A stretch of 17,637 nucleotides of DNA from Archaeoglobus sp. (GTDB taxonomy: Archaea > Halobacteriota > Archaeoglobi > Archaeoglobales > Archaeoglobaceae). Numbering within the stretch: position 1 is the stretch's first letter; every line of letters begins with the position of its first letter. Positions 1 to 8,066 of the stretch are shown one piece after another. The DNA is taken from positions 1-17,637 of the forward strand of contig QNXS01000018.1 in assembly GCA_003978865.1 (NCBI GenBank), in the 5' to 3' direction. The position numbers were made by a program, and so were the translations under genes. The notes under the pieces are model-generated. The model saw only the letters and a list, made by a program, of their open reading frames with translations. It did no database searches and was not told where the DNA came from.

Positions 1-139
1 TCCTGAAGCGGAGGCAAGGCTTTTCAGGGTAAAAATATGCATGAGATGTAATGCGAGAAATCCAATGAAAGCCAAAACATGTAGAAAGTGTGGATACAGA
101 GGTTTGAGACCAAAATCTAAGGAGAGAAGAGGAAAGTAA
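1..139 (+). CDS. rpl40e: Ribosomal protein L40e, C-terminal part (5' end outside window)
   Basis: This is the end of the small archaeal/eukaryotic large-subunit protein L40e. The first complete codon is at position 2 and the stop is TAA at 137-139, so 45 residues are visible. They contain a four-cysteine zinc ribbon, C-M-R-C followed ten residues later by C-R-K-C, in a very basic context that ends K-S-K-E-R-R-G-K. That pattern and the short basic tail are typical of L40e, which is about 50 residues long, so only a few N-terminal residues are missing. It marks the left end as ordinary chromosomal DNA. The gene ends about 100 bp before the next one. Confidence 0.9.
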   Translation, partial: PEAEARLFRVKICMRCNARNPMKAKTCRKCGYRGLRPKSKERRGK

Positions 140-183
140 TCAGATAAAAAAGTTCATCCATTACTCACGATCTCAAAAGTTAA

Positions 184-190
184 TTTTTTT
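184..190 (+). terminator. T-run, possible terminator after rpl40e
   Basis: Seven consecutive T residues lie 45 nt after the rpl40e stop. Archaeal transcription commonly ends on T-rich stretches without a hairpin. The same stretch could belong to the TATA region of the next gene (TTTTAAA at 187-193), so the call is weak. Confidence 0.3.
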
Positions 191-197
191 AAACCAT

Positions 198-212
198 ATT
201 GTTAAAAACAAT
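198..212. promoter_or_regulatory. Perfect 6-3-6 inverted repeat in the pilin-like gene promoter
   Basis: ATTGTT-AAA-AACAAT is a perfect dyad. It sits between a TATA-like TTTTAAA (187-193) and the expected transcription start near 215 for the gene starting at 237. A dyad there could be a repressor site. It is short and AT-rich, so chance is a real alternative. Confidence 0.3.
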
Positions 213-236
213 AACCAAGTTAATAGATGGTAAGTC

Positions 237-1772
237 ATGAAGTCCAAAAAATCTAAGAAGTCCAAGAAATCCAATCTTGACACCAATTTTGGTGTTTCCC
301 CAGTTGTGGGGATGATACTGATTTTGGCAATAATAGCGGGGATTATGGCTATAATACAGACAGAATACGTTCCTAAATGGGACTACCAGAAAGAAGCTCA
401 GAACTTTAACGTTCTAACTTCTGAAGCCAGCAGAATTCCGGAAATTCTAACATCAGGTGTAACTTCAACAAGCCTCCACATAGATGTTGGAGTAAACTAT
501 CCCCAGTACCCATTTTTGGTAAATCCTCTTTCAAGTTATGGAGTAATTGAAGTTATTCCCGAAAATGTCAGTATAAGTTACAAAGTTTACGACAATACAG
601 TTAAAGAAAACTACACCTCCTCAGCGATAGTTATTAGACCTGTTTATCTGTATATGCCAGAAATAAATATAACTTATGAATACGGTGCAGTTATAGAATA
701 TGGAAAAAATTATGCAAAACCTATTATGTTAAATCAAATTGCCTTTTCAAGGAATGAAATAACATTGCCGATCGTCAACTCAACAAAAGTTTTGACGGCT
801 GTAAAGACAATAAACCTTCACTTTTTCCTGCTGAGCAGGGGTGTAGGAAAAAAAGTTTACAACCTAACAATCTCTTTCAAGACACTCTACCCCAAGCTGT
901 GGAAGAGTAAGCTGGAGAAAATTTACAACGATAGTCTTGCTAAAATTAGCGTTTCTGGGAACGTGGTTACTGTAAGATTCAAAAGCGCTATGATTGTTTC
1001 CATTCCGGCATGGTGTATGTACACAAAACCTGTTTCAAGCAGAACTTCAACTATGCAGGTTTCAGCAGTAGTCACTCAGCCATCGCAGGTATACTTAAAT
1101 CCACAGGGAAGATCATCCATAACGATTCAGGTTCTCGATAAATACGGAAATCCTGCAAGTAACGCCAGCGTAAGAGTTTGGGTTGCCAACACCAGTGTCT
1201 GTAAACTGTTAGTTAACAATGCCCTCGTAGATTCGCTGAACACGACTACTGGAATAGATGGTTTGAGTGTAGTATACATTGAAGGGTTAAAACAGGGCAA
1301 TACAAAGATATTTCTGCAGTCAGATATACCTGCAACAAAGGGAGGTTACAACTTAAGTGTTGTTCTTATCAACGTAACAAAGAAAGCTGGAGTCGGTAGA
1401 TATACAATAGACATAATTCACGCTAATGGTAGTTTGGTAGGATACTATGGATACGGTCGTTGCTGTCGTTGCTGGAATTATTACAATGTGTACAGCTATG
1501 ATATTCTTGCTTCCGTATCTCCAAAACCCGACAAATTTACACCGGTAAATGTTTATTTCCTAAACAATAGTGAAGGTGTACTGATACAAACAACAGAATT
1601 TTGTAATTCATCTGGATATGTGCATGTTAGTATAACTGCTGGTGTGTATACTACATACCCTCTTGATGATTCAAAGGTAGTACCTCCCCAATACTTGGTA
1701 GATGAAAAACCGACTGAGGTTGTAGTATCCGTTGGTGCAAGCAGTACAAGTAAACAAATAAACTACACTTAA
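237..1772 (+). CDS. Pilin-like secreted protein with an Ig-like domain
   Basis: This 511-residue protein has the archaeal type IV pilin-like N-terminus. A lysine/serine leader (M-K-S-K-K repeated, residues 1-12) precedes the G-V-S-P-V-V-G motif at 19-25 and a single hydrophobic segment to about residue 40. The leader is probably cut by the prepilin peptidase or kept as an anchor, leaving the rest outside the cell. Residues about 273-375 resemble an invasin/intimin-type Ig-like (Big_1) domain, with the typical V-L-D-K-Y-G-N-P-A-S-N-A-S-V pattern. There are many N-x-S/T sequons, consistent with surface glycosylation. A small C-C-R-C cluster (409-412) sits in a Tyr/Gly-rich stretch. Most pilins are about 120-200 residues, so this is more likely a surface adhesin-like protein than a pilus subunit. 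No secretion genes flank it. The exact role is unknown. Confidence 0.7.
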   Translation: MKSKKSKKSKKSNLDTNFGVSPVVGMILILAIIAGIMAIIQTEYVPKWDYQKEAQNFNVLTSEASRIPEILTSGVTSTSLHIDVGVNYPQYPFLVNPLSSYGVIEVIPENVSISYKVYDNTVKENYTSSAIVIRPVYLYMPEINITYEYGAVIEYGKNYAKPIMLNQIAFSRNEITLPIVNSTKVLTAVKTINLHFFLLSRGVGKKVYNLTISFKTLYPKLWKSKLEKIYNDSLAKISVSGNVVTVRFKSAMIVSIPAWCMYTKPVSSRTSTMQVSAVVTQPSQVYLNPQGRSSITIQVLDKYGNPASNASVRVWVANTSVCKLLVNNALVDSLNTTTGIDGLSVVYIEGLKQGNTKIFLQSDIPATKGGYNLSVVLINVTKKAGVGRYTIDIIHANGSLVGYYGYGRCCRCWNYYNVYSYDILASVSPKPDKFTPVNVYFLNNSEGVLIQTTEFCNSSGYVHVSITAGVYTTYPLDDSKVVPPQYLVDEKPTEVVVSVGASSTSKQINYT

Positions 1773-1784
1773 ACTTTTTAGAAC

Positions 1785-3449
1785 TTAACATTTTAGAACG
1801 TTCAGAATTCTTTCAAGAATAACTCTTTCATTCTTCTTTGATTTCATGTACATTTTCTTAATTATAAGCTCAGGTGTGCTTCTACCGAGCTTTCCGAAAA
1901 CTGGTTGTCTGTCAACTACAAGGTTGAAGTTTTCATCAAGTCCCTTAGCTTCTATACCATCTACCCTTGCAAAAGGCAACTCCTTTCTGAGTTCTTTTCC
2001 AAGATGGCTAACAGCAACAACGTAGTGTCCTCTCTCATAGGCTATCTTCAGCAGTTCAGCCATTATGGAAACAGCAGCACCCGGCTCAGTTATAGCCTCA
2101 AACTCATCTATTATTATTAAGTTGGTGCCACCCGCAACAACAGCCTTTACAAAAGCTTTCACAGCATTCTCAAAAGCACCGGCACCAGCAATCTTTTTTT
2201 TCTTAAAGAAGTATACGCCATCAAAGATTTTTATCCATGCCCTTTTAGCTCGTACCGGTAACCCCATCTGTCCCATTATCTGTATCTGTGCAATAAGTTC
2301 AAGCAACGACGTTTTTCCACCGCTGTTAGCTCCAGTTAGTATTACAATTCTACCATCCGCTATATCTGAGCTACCAACAGAGTACGTTATTGGCTGAGGT
2401 TTGTCAATGAAAAGATGCTCGCCTTCAACAAAAGCTGTATAATCTGCAATTTCAGGAAAGGATTTACCAACTCTTTTCAAAGCTGAGGAAAATTCAATAT
2501 CCTTCGCTATATTCACTTCCCTGATAAACCCTTCGAAATTCTCAACAATCATATCAGCTGTATTTCTACAAATTCTGTAAAGTTCAATTCTTGTTTCTCT
2601 TTCAATCTCCTCAGATATTTTCTCGAGCATTCTTTCATTAACTCTTACGGGATAAGTCAGGGTGAAAAGTCCTGAAACTTCAACACCAACTAACTTTCTG
2701 AGTTTCTCTTCACTCCTGATTACATTTTCAGCTATTATACTCTCCACCTCATGGACTGGAAGACTTGAGGTGTCACCTCTCATTATGTCAAGTATGCTCA
2801 TACCTTTAAGCGTTAGCTCAAAATCGGCAATTTCTCTCTCTATTCTGTCGTTAAGCTCAGATAGCTCTCTGACTACAAGTTCCTCTATCATCGAGCTATC
2901 TCTCAATTTTTTAAAGAAAGATTCTGTTTTTCCTGCAGCAGAAATTATAGACTCAATACTTGTTGCATCAACACCGCATTTTTTGAGAAAATCACGAAAA
3001 ATTAGAAGATTGTTGATTGCGGAAAGAAAAGCCTCAACAAGTTTTTCTGGACATACAACTCTGCATACATTCATAAATTCTCCAGATTTAATTATTTCAA
3101 CATCTTTACAGCTTAATTCCACAAAGGAGTTGCCGACAAACACACCGTTATCTGAAGAACTTTCTGCTAAGAAACCGAGCTTTTTAAGCTTTTTAACACA
3201 GTTTGAATCACTCAAATAGATCGTTCTCAGATCCGGCTTTACACTAATGTTCAGTTCCGGCAGTTTCTCATTACAAACTGGAAGGCTCTTAAGCCAGTTT
3301 TGAAAATACTTTATTTTTTCAGCAGAGCTAACAGGTTTTAGCTTTTTGATTCTATCTTTTCCAGATCCTACTTCCCTCTCAATCAGATTTAATATCCTTC
3401 TGTATATTGTTCTTCCCTCTCCCGCAAGCCTCATTATATCACATTCCAT
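1785..3449 (-). CDS. MutS-family ATPase (archaeal MutS-related protein)
   Basis: This 554-residue protein has the C-terminal ATPase domain of the MutS family. Walker A is G-A-N-S-G-G-K-T at about 373-380, a glutamine-rich Q-loop region (Q-I-Q-I-M-G-Q-M-G) follows, and Walker B is L-I-I-I-D-E at 444-449, with an A-V-S-H switch near 479-482. Upstream, residues about 135-330 are helical and charged, like the MutS core and clamp. There is no recognisable N-terminal mismatch-reading domain and no C-terminal Smr nuclease domain. It therefore belongs with the short archaeal MutS-like proteins rather than with MutS1 or complete MutS2. Such proteins probably bind DNA junctions or recombination intermediates, and the precise role is not known. 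The first ATG gives the start used; a second in-frame ATG five codons later is possible. It ends 12 bp from the convergent pilin-like gene. Confidence 0.85.
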   Translation of the reverse strand: MECDIMRLAGEGRTIYRRILNLIEREVGSGKDRIKKLKPVSSAEKIKYFQNWLKSLPVCNEKLPELNISVKPDLRTIYLSDSNCVKKLKKLGFLAESSSDNGVFVGNSFVELSCKDVEIIKSGEFMNVCRVVCPEKLVEAFLSAINNLLIFRDFLKKCGVDATSIESIISAAGKTESFFKKLRDSSMIEELVVRELSELNDRIEREIADFELTLKGMSILDIMRGDTSSLPVHEVESIIAENVIRSEEKLRKLVGVEVSGLFTLTYPVRVNERMLEKISEEIERETRIELYRICRNTADMIVENFEGFIREVNIAKDIEFSSALKRVGKSFPEIADYTAFVEGEHLFIDKPQPITYSVGSSDIADGRIVILTGANSGGKTSLLELIAQIQIMGQMGLPVRAKRAWIKIFDGVYFFKKKKIAGAGAFENAVKAFVKAVVAGGTNLIIIDEFEAITEPGAAVSIMAELLKIAYERGHYVVAVSHLGKELRKELPFARVDGIEAKGLDENFNLVVDRQPVFGKLGRSTPELIIKKMYMKSKKNERVILERILNVLKC

Positions 3450-3466
3450 TTAATACCCTATACATT

Positions 3467-3484
3467 AAACTTTAAACTTTAAAC
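3467..3484 (-). promoter_or_regulatory. Tandem AAACTTT heptads, likely promoter of the MutS-like gene
   Basis: AAACTTT-AAACTTT-AAAC lies 18-35 nt upstream of the minus-strand start codon (3449). Read on the minus strand it gives repeated TTTAAA cores about 26 nt before the ATG, the right distance for a TATA box of a leaderless transcript. Confidence 0.4.
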
Positions 3485-3602
3485 CTTTATGCTTCTGAGG
3501 TTTTACTTGATTTATCCGGAATCAACCTTTCTTTAGTCTTCTCAGAAAACTCCCAAATTCTCTATCGAATCGGATGACGGAATTGTAAAATTTCTGAAAA
3601 CA

Positions 3603-3610
3603 TTTATATT
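3603..3610 (+). promoter_or_regulatory. TATA box of mpgS
   Basis: TTTATATT is centred about 26 nt before the mpgS ATG (3633). That spacing predicts a leaderless mRNA, and no Shine-Dalgarno sequence lies before the start codon, which agrees. Confidence 0.6.
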
Positions 3611-3632
3611 CTTCTACAATTAAATTACGTTA

Positions 3633-4805
3633 ATGCTAATCGAACTACCAAAGCATGCGGAAATATTTGGATGCGTTAAAATCCATGAAATTCAAAAAGT
3701 ACTAAAGTTTGAATCGGAGGCTTTTGAGAGCCCTCTGCTCAGAGGAATAACAAAAGATGAAATGGAGGAGATACTACACAAAATGGTTGTAGTTGTCCCG
3801 ATCAAAGATGAGAAGCTTCATCTGCTTGATGGAGTTTTGAGGAGTATCCCCATTGGTTGTGATGTTATAGTTGTATCCAACAGTCAACGTGACGTGAACG
3901 ATGTGTTCAGAATGGAAAAAGACATTATCTCCAATTTCCACAGAGTCACAAAACATCCAGTAACCATAATCCATCAGAAAGATCCAGGACTCGGAATGGC
4001 TTTCAAAGAGGCGGGATATACATCAATTTTAGATGACACGGGTTTCGTCAGGGATGGGAAGGCTGAAGGGATGATCATAGGGTTATCTCTTGCAAAAAAT
4101 ACAGGAAAAGAGTTTGTTTGTTTTGTCGATGCTGACAACTACATCCCCTGCTCAGTTAACGAATACATTAAACTTTATGCCACCGGTTTCATAATATCTC
4201 AATCTCCGTATGCCATGGTAAGGCTTCACTGGAAGTACAAACCGAAAGTAATGGAAGACAGGCTATACTTTAAAAAATGGGGAAGGGTAAGTGAAATAAC
4301 AAACAGGTTTTTGAACATGCTCATATCAGTTCATACTGGGTTCGAAACGAATATAATAAAGACTGGAAATGCTGGAGAACATGGAATGACAATGAAACTT
4401 GCAGAGATTATGGCACATTCTACTGGTTACTCAGTGGAACCCTACCAACTCGTATATCTCTTAGAGGAATTCTGGAAAGGAGAACCAAAATTCAAAGATG
4501 CTGTTAATTCGGGAATAGAGGTATACCAGATAGAAACAATGAACCCGCATGTCCACGAAGACAAGGGTGATGTGCACATAAGGGAAATGCTCCTTGGTTC
4601 TCTCTCAACAATATACTACAGCAGACTTGCAAACGATGGATTGAAGAAAGAGATAGTAGAAGAGTTGAAAAAAAATGAAATGATAAAAAAGGACAAGGAA
4701 CTTAGAAAAAATAGAATCCTTCCTCCGATAAAAGATATGAACATCGAAAAGTTTGTTGAGATACTTTTAAACCACTCAGAAACGCTTACAATGTTATCCC
4801 ATTGA
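3633..4805 (+). CDS. mpgS: Mannosyl-3-phosphoglycerate synthase
   Basis: This is the first enzyme of mannosylglycerate synthesis. It joins GDP-mannose and 3-phosphoglycerate to give mannosyl-3-phosphoglycerate in the cytoplasm. The 390-residue length is the usual size for this GT55 glycosyltransferase. The N-terminus (P-K-H-A-E-I-F-G-C-V-K-I-H-E-I-Q-K-V) and the V-V-V-V-P-I-K-D-E-K-L-H-L-L-D-G-V-L stretch at about 52-69 are family hallmarks. The D-A-D motif at 166-168, inside F-V-C-F-V-D-A-D-N-Y, is the metal/nucleotide-sugar site. The phosphatase gene for the second step follows closely. Mannosylglycerate is a compatible solute of hyperthermophiles, used against heat and salt stress, which supports a thermophilic marine host. 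Confidence 0.95.
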   Translation: MLIELPKHAEIFGCVKIHEIQKVLKFESEAFESPLLRGITKDEMEEILHKMVVVVPIKDEKLHLLDGVLRSIPIGCDVIVVSNSQRDVNDVFRMEKDIISNFHRVTKHPVTIIHQKDPGLGMAFKEAGYTSILDDTGFVRDGKAEGMIIGLSLAKNTGKEFVCFVDADNYIPCSVNEYIKLYATGFIISQSPYAMVRLHWKYKPKVMEDRLYFKKWGRVSEITNRFLNMLISVHTGFETNIIKTGNAGEHGMTMKLAEIMAHSTGYSVEPYQLVYLLEEFWKGEPKFKDAVNSGIEVYQIETMNPHVHEDKGDVHIREMLLGSLSTIYYSRLANDGLKKEIVEELKKNEMIKKDKELRKNRILPPIKDMNIEKFVEILLNHSETLTMLSH

Positions 4806-4821
4806 ATAATTTTTGAGAAAA

Positions 4822-5643
4822 ATGAGGGGCGTAAGGAAGCTTATTTTCACAGATATTGATGGAACTTTGCTCGACGAAAACTACAGTTGGAAGAGAGCTG
4901 AAAATACTTTGAGCAGGCTTAGGACAAAAAAGATACCTGTGATATTCTGCTCGGCAAAGACGAGAGCTGAACAAAAAGTACTGAGAAAAGAGATGAACAT
5001 AGAAGACCCGTATATTGTGGAGGATGGTTCCGCAGTAGTGGTACCTATGGAGTGCCCGCTGTATGAGATTATAAACGAAAATTTGAATTTTCTGAAAAAG
5101 TATCAGGTGAAAATCAAGTGGGATAAAGAGATTTTAATAAAACTTGGAGTTGATTACAAAGAAATATTAAATTTCTTAGAATATATAAATAAAAATAAAA
5201 AATTTAATCTAAAGTTTTACGGGAACATGAGTATAGATGAAGTTGCAAAGGTTACGGGATTGAGTAAAAAAATGGCAAAACTGGCAATGCAGAGAGAATT
5301 TAGCGAAACAGTCGTAAGCTGGAACGATGAGGCTCTGAGGGTTATAGGTGAAAAGTTTACAGCCCTTTTAGGAGGGAAATTTGTTCATGTCTACGGTAAA
5401 AGGGCTGGCAAGGACAGATCTGTGGAAATACTTACCGGGCTTTACACAGCGCTTTACGGTGAAAAACCTGTAACATTTGGAATAGGTAATTCATATACAG
5501 ACATACCGATGTTAAGAGTTGTTGATTTCCCAGCAATTGTTAAAAATCCAGACGGGTGGATAGATGCAAAAATAGGGTTATATAGAGCTAAGGGTATTGC
5601 TACTGATGGTTGGATCGAATTTGTTGAGGGTTTTGTGCTGTAG
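4822..5643 (+). CDS. mpgP: Mannosyl-3-phosphoglycerate phosphatase (HAD family)
   Basis: This enzyme removes the phosphate from mannosyl-3-phosphoglycerate to give mannosylglycerate. It is a HAD-superfamily phosphatase. The nucleophile motif is F-T-D-I-D-G-T-L-L near the N-terminus, a Lys follows in the K-D-R-S-V-E region, and the distal acidic motif is G-I-G-N-S-Y-T-D-I-P-M-L. It lies 16 nt after mpgS in the same operon, which fixes the substrate. I chose the ATG at 4822, which has a GAG five nt upstream. An in-frame TTG at 4813 would add three residues and has no ribosome binding site. The length of about 273 residues fits the family. Confidence 0.93.
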   Translation: MRGVRKLIFTDIDGTLLDENYSWKRAENTLSRLRTKKIPVIFCSAKTRAEQKVLRKEMNIEDPYIVEDGSAVVVPMECPLYEIINENLNFLKKYQVKIKWDKEILIKLGVDYKEILNFLEYINKNKKFNLKFYGNMSIDEVAKVTGLSKKMAKLAMQREFSETVVSWNDEALRVIGEKFTALLGGKFVHVYGKRAGKDRSVEILTGLYTALYGEKPVTFGIGNSYTDIPMLRVVDFPAIVKNPDGWIDAKIGLYRAKGIATDGWIEFVEGFVL

Positions 5644-5683
5644 AATATCAAGTTCGAACAGGTTGCTCTGGCATTAAAGTTAA

Positions 5684-5700
5684 ATAATAAATAAAAAATA
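5684..5700 (+). promoter_or_regulatory. AT-rich TATA region of the tRNA-Ser gene
   Basis: A pure A/T stretch (ATAATAAATAAAAAATA) ends 24 nt before the tRNA. This is where an archaeal TATA box for a stable RNA with a short leader should sit. The exact box within the run cannot be fixed. Confidence 0.45.
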
Positions 5701-5723
5701 AGAAAGGGTGAAACCACGTTCAA

Positions 5724-5804
5724 GCCGGGGTTGCCGAGTGGTAAGGCGCACGCCTGGAGAGCGTGTGGGCTTCGCCCGCGTGGGTTCGAATCCCACCCCC
5801 GGCG
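5724..5804 (+). tRNA. tRNA-Ser (anticodon GGA)
   Basis: The acceptor stem GCCGGGG (5724-5730) pairs with CCCCGGC (5797-5803), and the discriminator is G5804. The D stem is GCC (5733-5735) with GGC (5745-5747). The anticodon stem CACGC/GCGTG encloses the loop CTGGAGA, with GGA at 5756-5758. A long variable arm folds as GGGC-TTCG-CCC, which is the class II mark of tRNA-Ser. The T arm is GTGGG-TTCGAAT-CCCAC. CCA is not encoded, and no intron is seen. It lies just before the CRISPR-Cas locus. Confidence 0.96.
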
Positions 5805-5994
5805 CTTCCTGTTTATTTGTGGATTTTGTAAATTTATGTTTATTATGTCTGATAATTTTTAATGGTAATAATAATTATCTGTTTCTTCAGATTTAAAAAG
5901 TCCTTGCTCTCTGTCTCCTATTTCATACATTATTTTATAGTATAAAACTATATTGCTTCTAAGTTTGTTTTTATTTTTTGATGCTATTCTCAAT

Positions 5995-6025
5995 CTTACA
6001 CTATATTTCGAAAAATTTTTGTAAG
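5995..6025. promoter_or_regulatory. csx1 promoter region with an inverted repeat
   Basis: CTTACA (5995-6000) and TGTAAG (6020-6025) form a perfect 6-bp dyad around a TATA-like CTATATTT (6001-6008), about 40 nt before the csx1 ATG. The rest of the 240-bp gap after the tRNA is AT-rich. I see no gene in it that I would defend; T-rich runs just after the tRNA could end its transcript. Confidence 0.35.
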
Positions 6026-6044
6026 AAAATCGCACATTCGTAGT

Positions 6045-7292
6045 ATGATTCACATCTTCCAGATATTGGGAAATCCAAAATCCTATAAAGAGAAGGAATT
6101 TGTAATCAAAGATACTGCCAAAAAATCACATTTATGCTCGGATGCACTTAGAAATTATTTAATTGAGAAAAGTGAAGACGTTAAACTGACTTTTTTTATT
6201 CCGGAAAGTCTCCTCATTAACGAGAACTTGGACGATCTAAAGGAAAAGTTAAACGAAAAAGGTTTAGTAGATTTTGATTTAATTATGATTCCTTCAGTTG
6301 GTGAGTATGGAGAGATAAAATACGTTACAGGTATTGAAGCAATCTCAACTACAATCTTACTGCACTTCATAAAAAATAGACCTGAAAAATTTTATATTGA
6401 TGTATCAACCGGTTTTAACATATATCCTATAAACATGCTTGAAGCTGTTAAAAGATACCTCACCTACAGAAAGCTTGAGAGGATTCTTCAAGGCGATTGT
6501 AAGGTGGAAGCTTTTACAGTTTTTCCACCTCCAATAACAGACGCCTACAGCTATCCTGTAGAAACACAGCCAATAGATGTTAAAGTTTTCTTCTCACTGC
6601 CAAACGCAAATATAGATAAAATCGTTAAGAGAACTGAGCACACTTCAAAGATTGCTGAATTGGGAAAGAAATTCGGCAAGCTAAAGAAAGAATTCAGAAG
6701 GATGATCAATGAGCTTACAATAGGGATGAATGCTATCAAACTTAACGTTCCTCTTGCATTTTACGAAATCCTTGATACGGCAATAGATTCAAAAAAAGTT
6801 GAAGCTGAACTTATAAAATACGTTGAAGAGCTGTTAGAGCCAATTGGGGAAGGAAGTAAAATCGAAAGATTGCCAATCGATGGAGTTAATGTAGCAAACA
6901 TGTTCTATTCAATCGCCCTATACAGAAGCATTCAGGAATTTAAAAGCACGTTAAATGAGCCAGAGATCGAAGAAATTTACAAAAACTTTTCTAAGGTTTA
7001 CAGACTTAGTAGCCTTGGAGTAGGAGTAAACGAATATTTTCTTGAAAGAGATAAAGAGGATATAAAGATCCATGCAAAGAAGCTTAAAGATGGCGAAAAA
7101 GATCTTCTCGGGAATATAAAATATGGAAACCTAAGAAAGAGTTTGAATGCAAAGAGGAATTTCTTTGCACACAGCGGTTTTTTGGAGGAATGTACCTACG
7201 TAGAAGTTTCCAACGGGAAAATATACATTAGCTGGGACAAAGCAAAGATGAACGAAATCAGGAAATGGATTCTTTATCCTGAGAAGTTATAA
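6045..7292 (+). CDS. csx1: Csx1 (CARF-HEPN), cyclic-oligoadenylate-activated ribonuclease
   Basis: This 415-residue protein matches the Csx1/MJ1666 family of type III accessory proteins. The N-terminal CARF domain (about 1-180) has a Rossmann-like start and the ligand-binding loop I-D-V-S-T-G-F-N-I-Y-P at 118-128. The C-terminal HEPN domain carries the catalytic R-x4-H motif R-N-F-F-A-H at 371-376. Family members bind cyclic oligoadenylate made by Cas10, often cA4, and then degrade RNA nonspecifically. It stands alone on the plus strand, between tRNA-Ser and the end of the csm operon. It should take the role that Csm6 plays in many III-A systems, and no csm6 is seen here. Which ring size it senses cannot be read from sequence alone. 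Confidence 0.93.
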   Translation: MIHIFQILGNPKSYKEKEFVIKDTAKKSHLCSDALRNYLIEKSEDVKLTFFIPESLLINENLDDLKEKLNEKGLVDFDLIMIPSVGEYGEIKYVTGIEAISTTILLHFIKNRPEKFYIDVSTGFNIYPINMLEAVKRYLTYRKLERILQGDCKVEAFTVFPPPITDAYSYPVETQPIDVKVFFSLPNANIDKIVKRTEHTSKIAELGKKFGKLKKEFRRMINELTIGMNAIKLNVPLAFYEILDTAIDSKKVEAELIKYVEELLEPIGEGSKIERLPIDGVNVANMFYSIALYRSIQEFKSTLNEPEIEEIYKNFSKVYRLSSLGVGVNEYFLERDKEDIKIHAKKLKDGEKDLLGNIKYGNLRKSLNAKRNFFAHSGFLEECTYVEVSNGKIYISWDKAKMNEIRKWILYPEKL

Positions 7293-8066
7293 TTTTCTAA
7301 CTTTTATTAACCCCAAACCTGACGTTCTACTTCCACCAACGTTCGAGTATTCGCCGAAATTTAGCAATCTTGAAGTTATCTTGGAGAATTCTTCACTATA
7401 CGTATCCTCTGGAATGCTAAATTTTACATACCCGCTAAACCCGACAGCCCAGTTTCTCTTTTTAAGCAAAACTTTTTGAGTCTCTATTTTTAATCCAGAA
7501 ACTGTTATTCCTCCTTTATCCAGCCAATCCCTGTAGTCTTTTGGAACTTCCGATAGAAATGCTGAGTAAATTCTTGCAAGACTTCTGAACATTAATGCTG
7601 GCAACGGTAAGGGGACAAATCTGTATCTGCCGTTGGGTTGCCTGAAGTAGCATGGAGAAATGAAGTCAACTCTGAATTTTTCAATTGGATTATCGAAAAG
7701 AGACTTTTCATCGCAGTATTTTACGATAACTTTCTTTAATGGATTTTGAACGGCTGTGAAGTAAACTTTGTCTGCTGAAATCAGATAATTCTTTAAAGCT
7801 TCTCCGATTTCAGGAATAAAAAATGTTATCGAGAAGTTGTATTCTTTTCCTTCTTCAAGTCTATCAACAGGTGTGTTATTTAGCATAACAGGAGTTACTG
7901 AGAAGGGAGCTATTGTCTTGCTTGAATGTAGTTTTTTAGCAAATTCTCTGTTCATTCTCGATAGCACCCAATAAACAAATCCCCTTACAAAGGCTCCAGA
8001 ATACATTCGGAATCTCTTGCTCTCTGTAGCTTCAAACTGTATTGTTATCTTTACAATATCAGTCAT
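7287..8066 (-). CDS. cas6: Cas6, CRISPR repeat endoribonuclease
   Basis: Cas6 cuts the long array transcript within each repeat to make crRNAs. At 259 residues the length is typical. The C-terminus has the glycine-rich loop F-G-E-Y-S-N-V-G-G-S-R-T-S-G-L-G, which is diagnostic. The likely catalytic histidine is H47 in K-K-L-H-S-S-K-T, in the usual place before the P-F-S-V-T-P strand. The ATG overlaps the csm5 stop by 8 nt and has GGATGG upstream, so it is the last gene of the csm operon. Its probable substrate is the repeat in the array at 17412 onward, whose hairpin base leaves an 8-nt handle. Its stop and the csx1 stop share one palindrome, TTATAA. Confidence 0.92.
   Translation of the reverse strand: MTDIVKITIQFEATESKRFRMYSGAFVRGFVYWVLSRMNREFAKKLHSSKTIAPFSVTPVMLNNTPVDRLEEGKEYNFSITFFIPEIGEALKNYLISADKVYFTAVQNPLKKVIVKYCDEKSLFDNPIEKFRVDFISPCYFRQPNGRYRFVPLPLPALMFRSLARIYSAFLSEVPKDYRDWLDKGGITVSGLKIETQKVLLKKRNWAVGFSGYVKFSIPEDTYSEEFSKITSRLLNFGEYSNVGGSRTSGLGLIKVRKL

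Noticed and set aside
2662..3219. Plus-strand open frame of 185 codons opposite the MutS-like gene
   Set aside because: It is serine-rich low-complexity translation typical of an antisense shadow, has no ribosome binding site, and the minus-strand frame carries clear ATPase motifs.
3774..4974. Minus-strand frames of 62-66 codons across mpgS and mpgP
   Set aside because: Short, without starts supported by ribosome binding sites, and opposite strongly conserved enzyme genes.
5708..5896. Plus-strand frame over the tRNA
   Set aside because: It is a reading of the tRNA-Ser gene itself.
5859..6053. Minus-strand 64-codon frame in the gap before csx1
   Set aside because: AT-rich sequence with Asn, Lys and Tyr bias, overlaps the csx1 start and promoter, and resembles no family I know.
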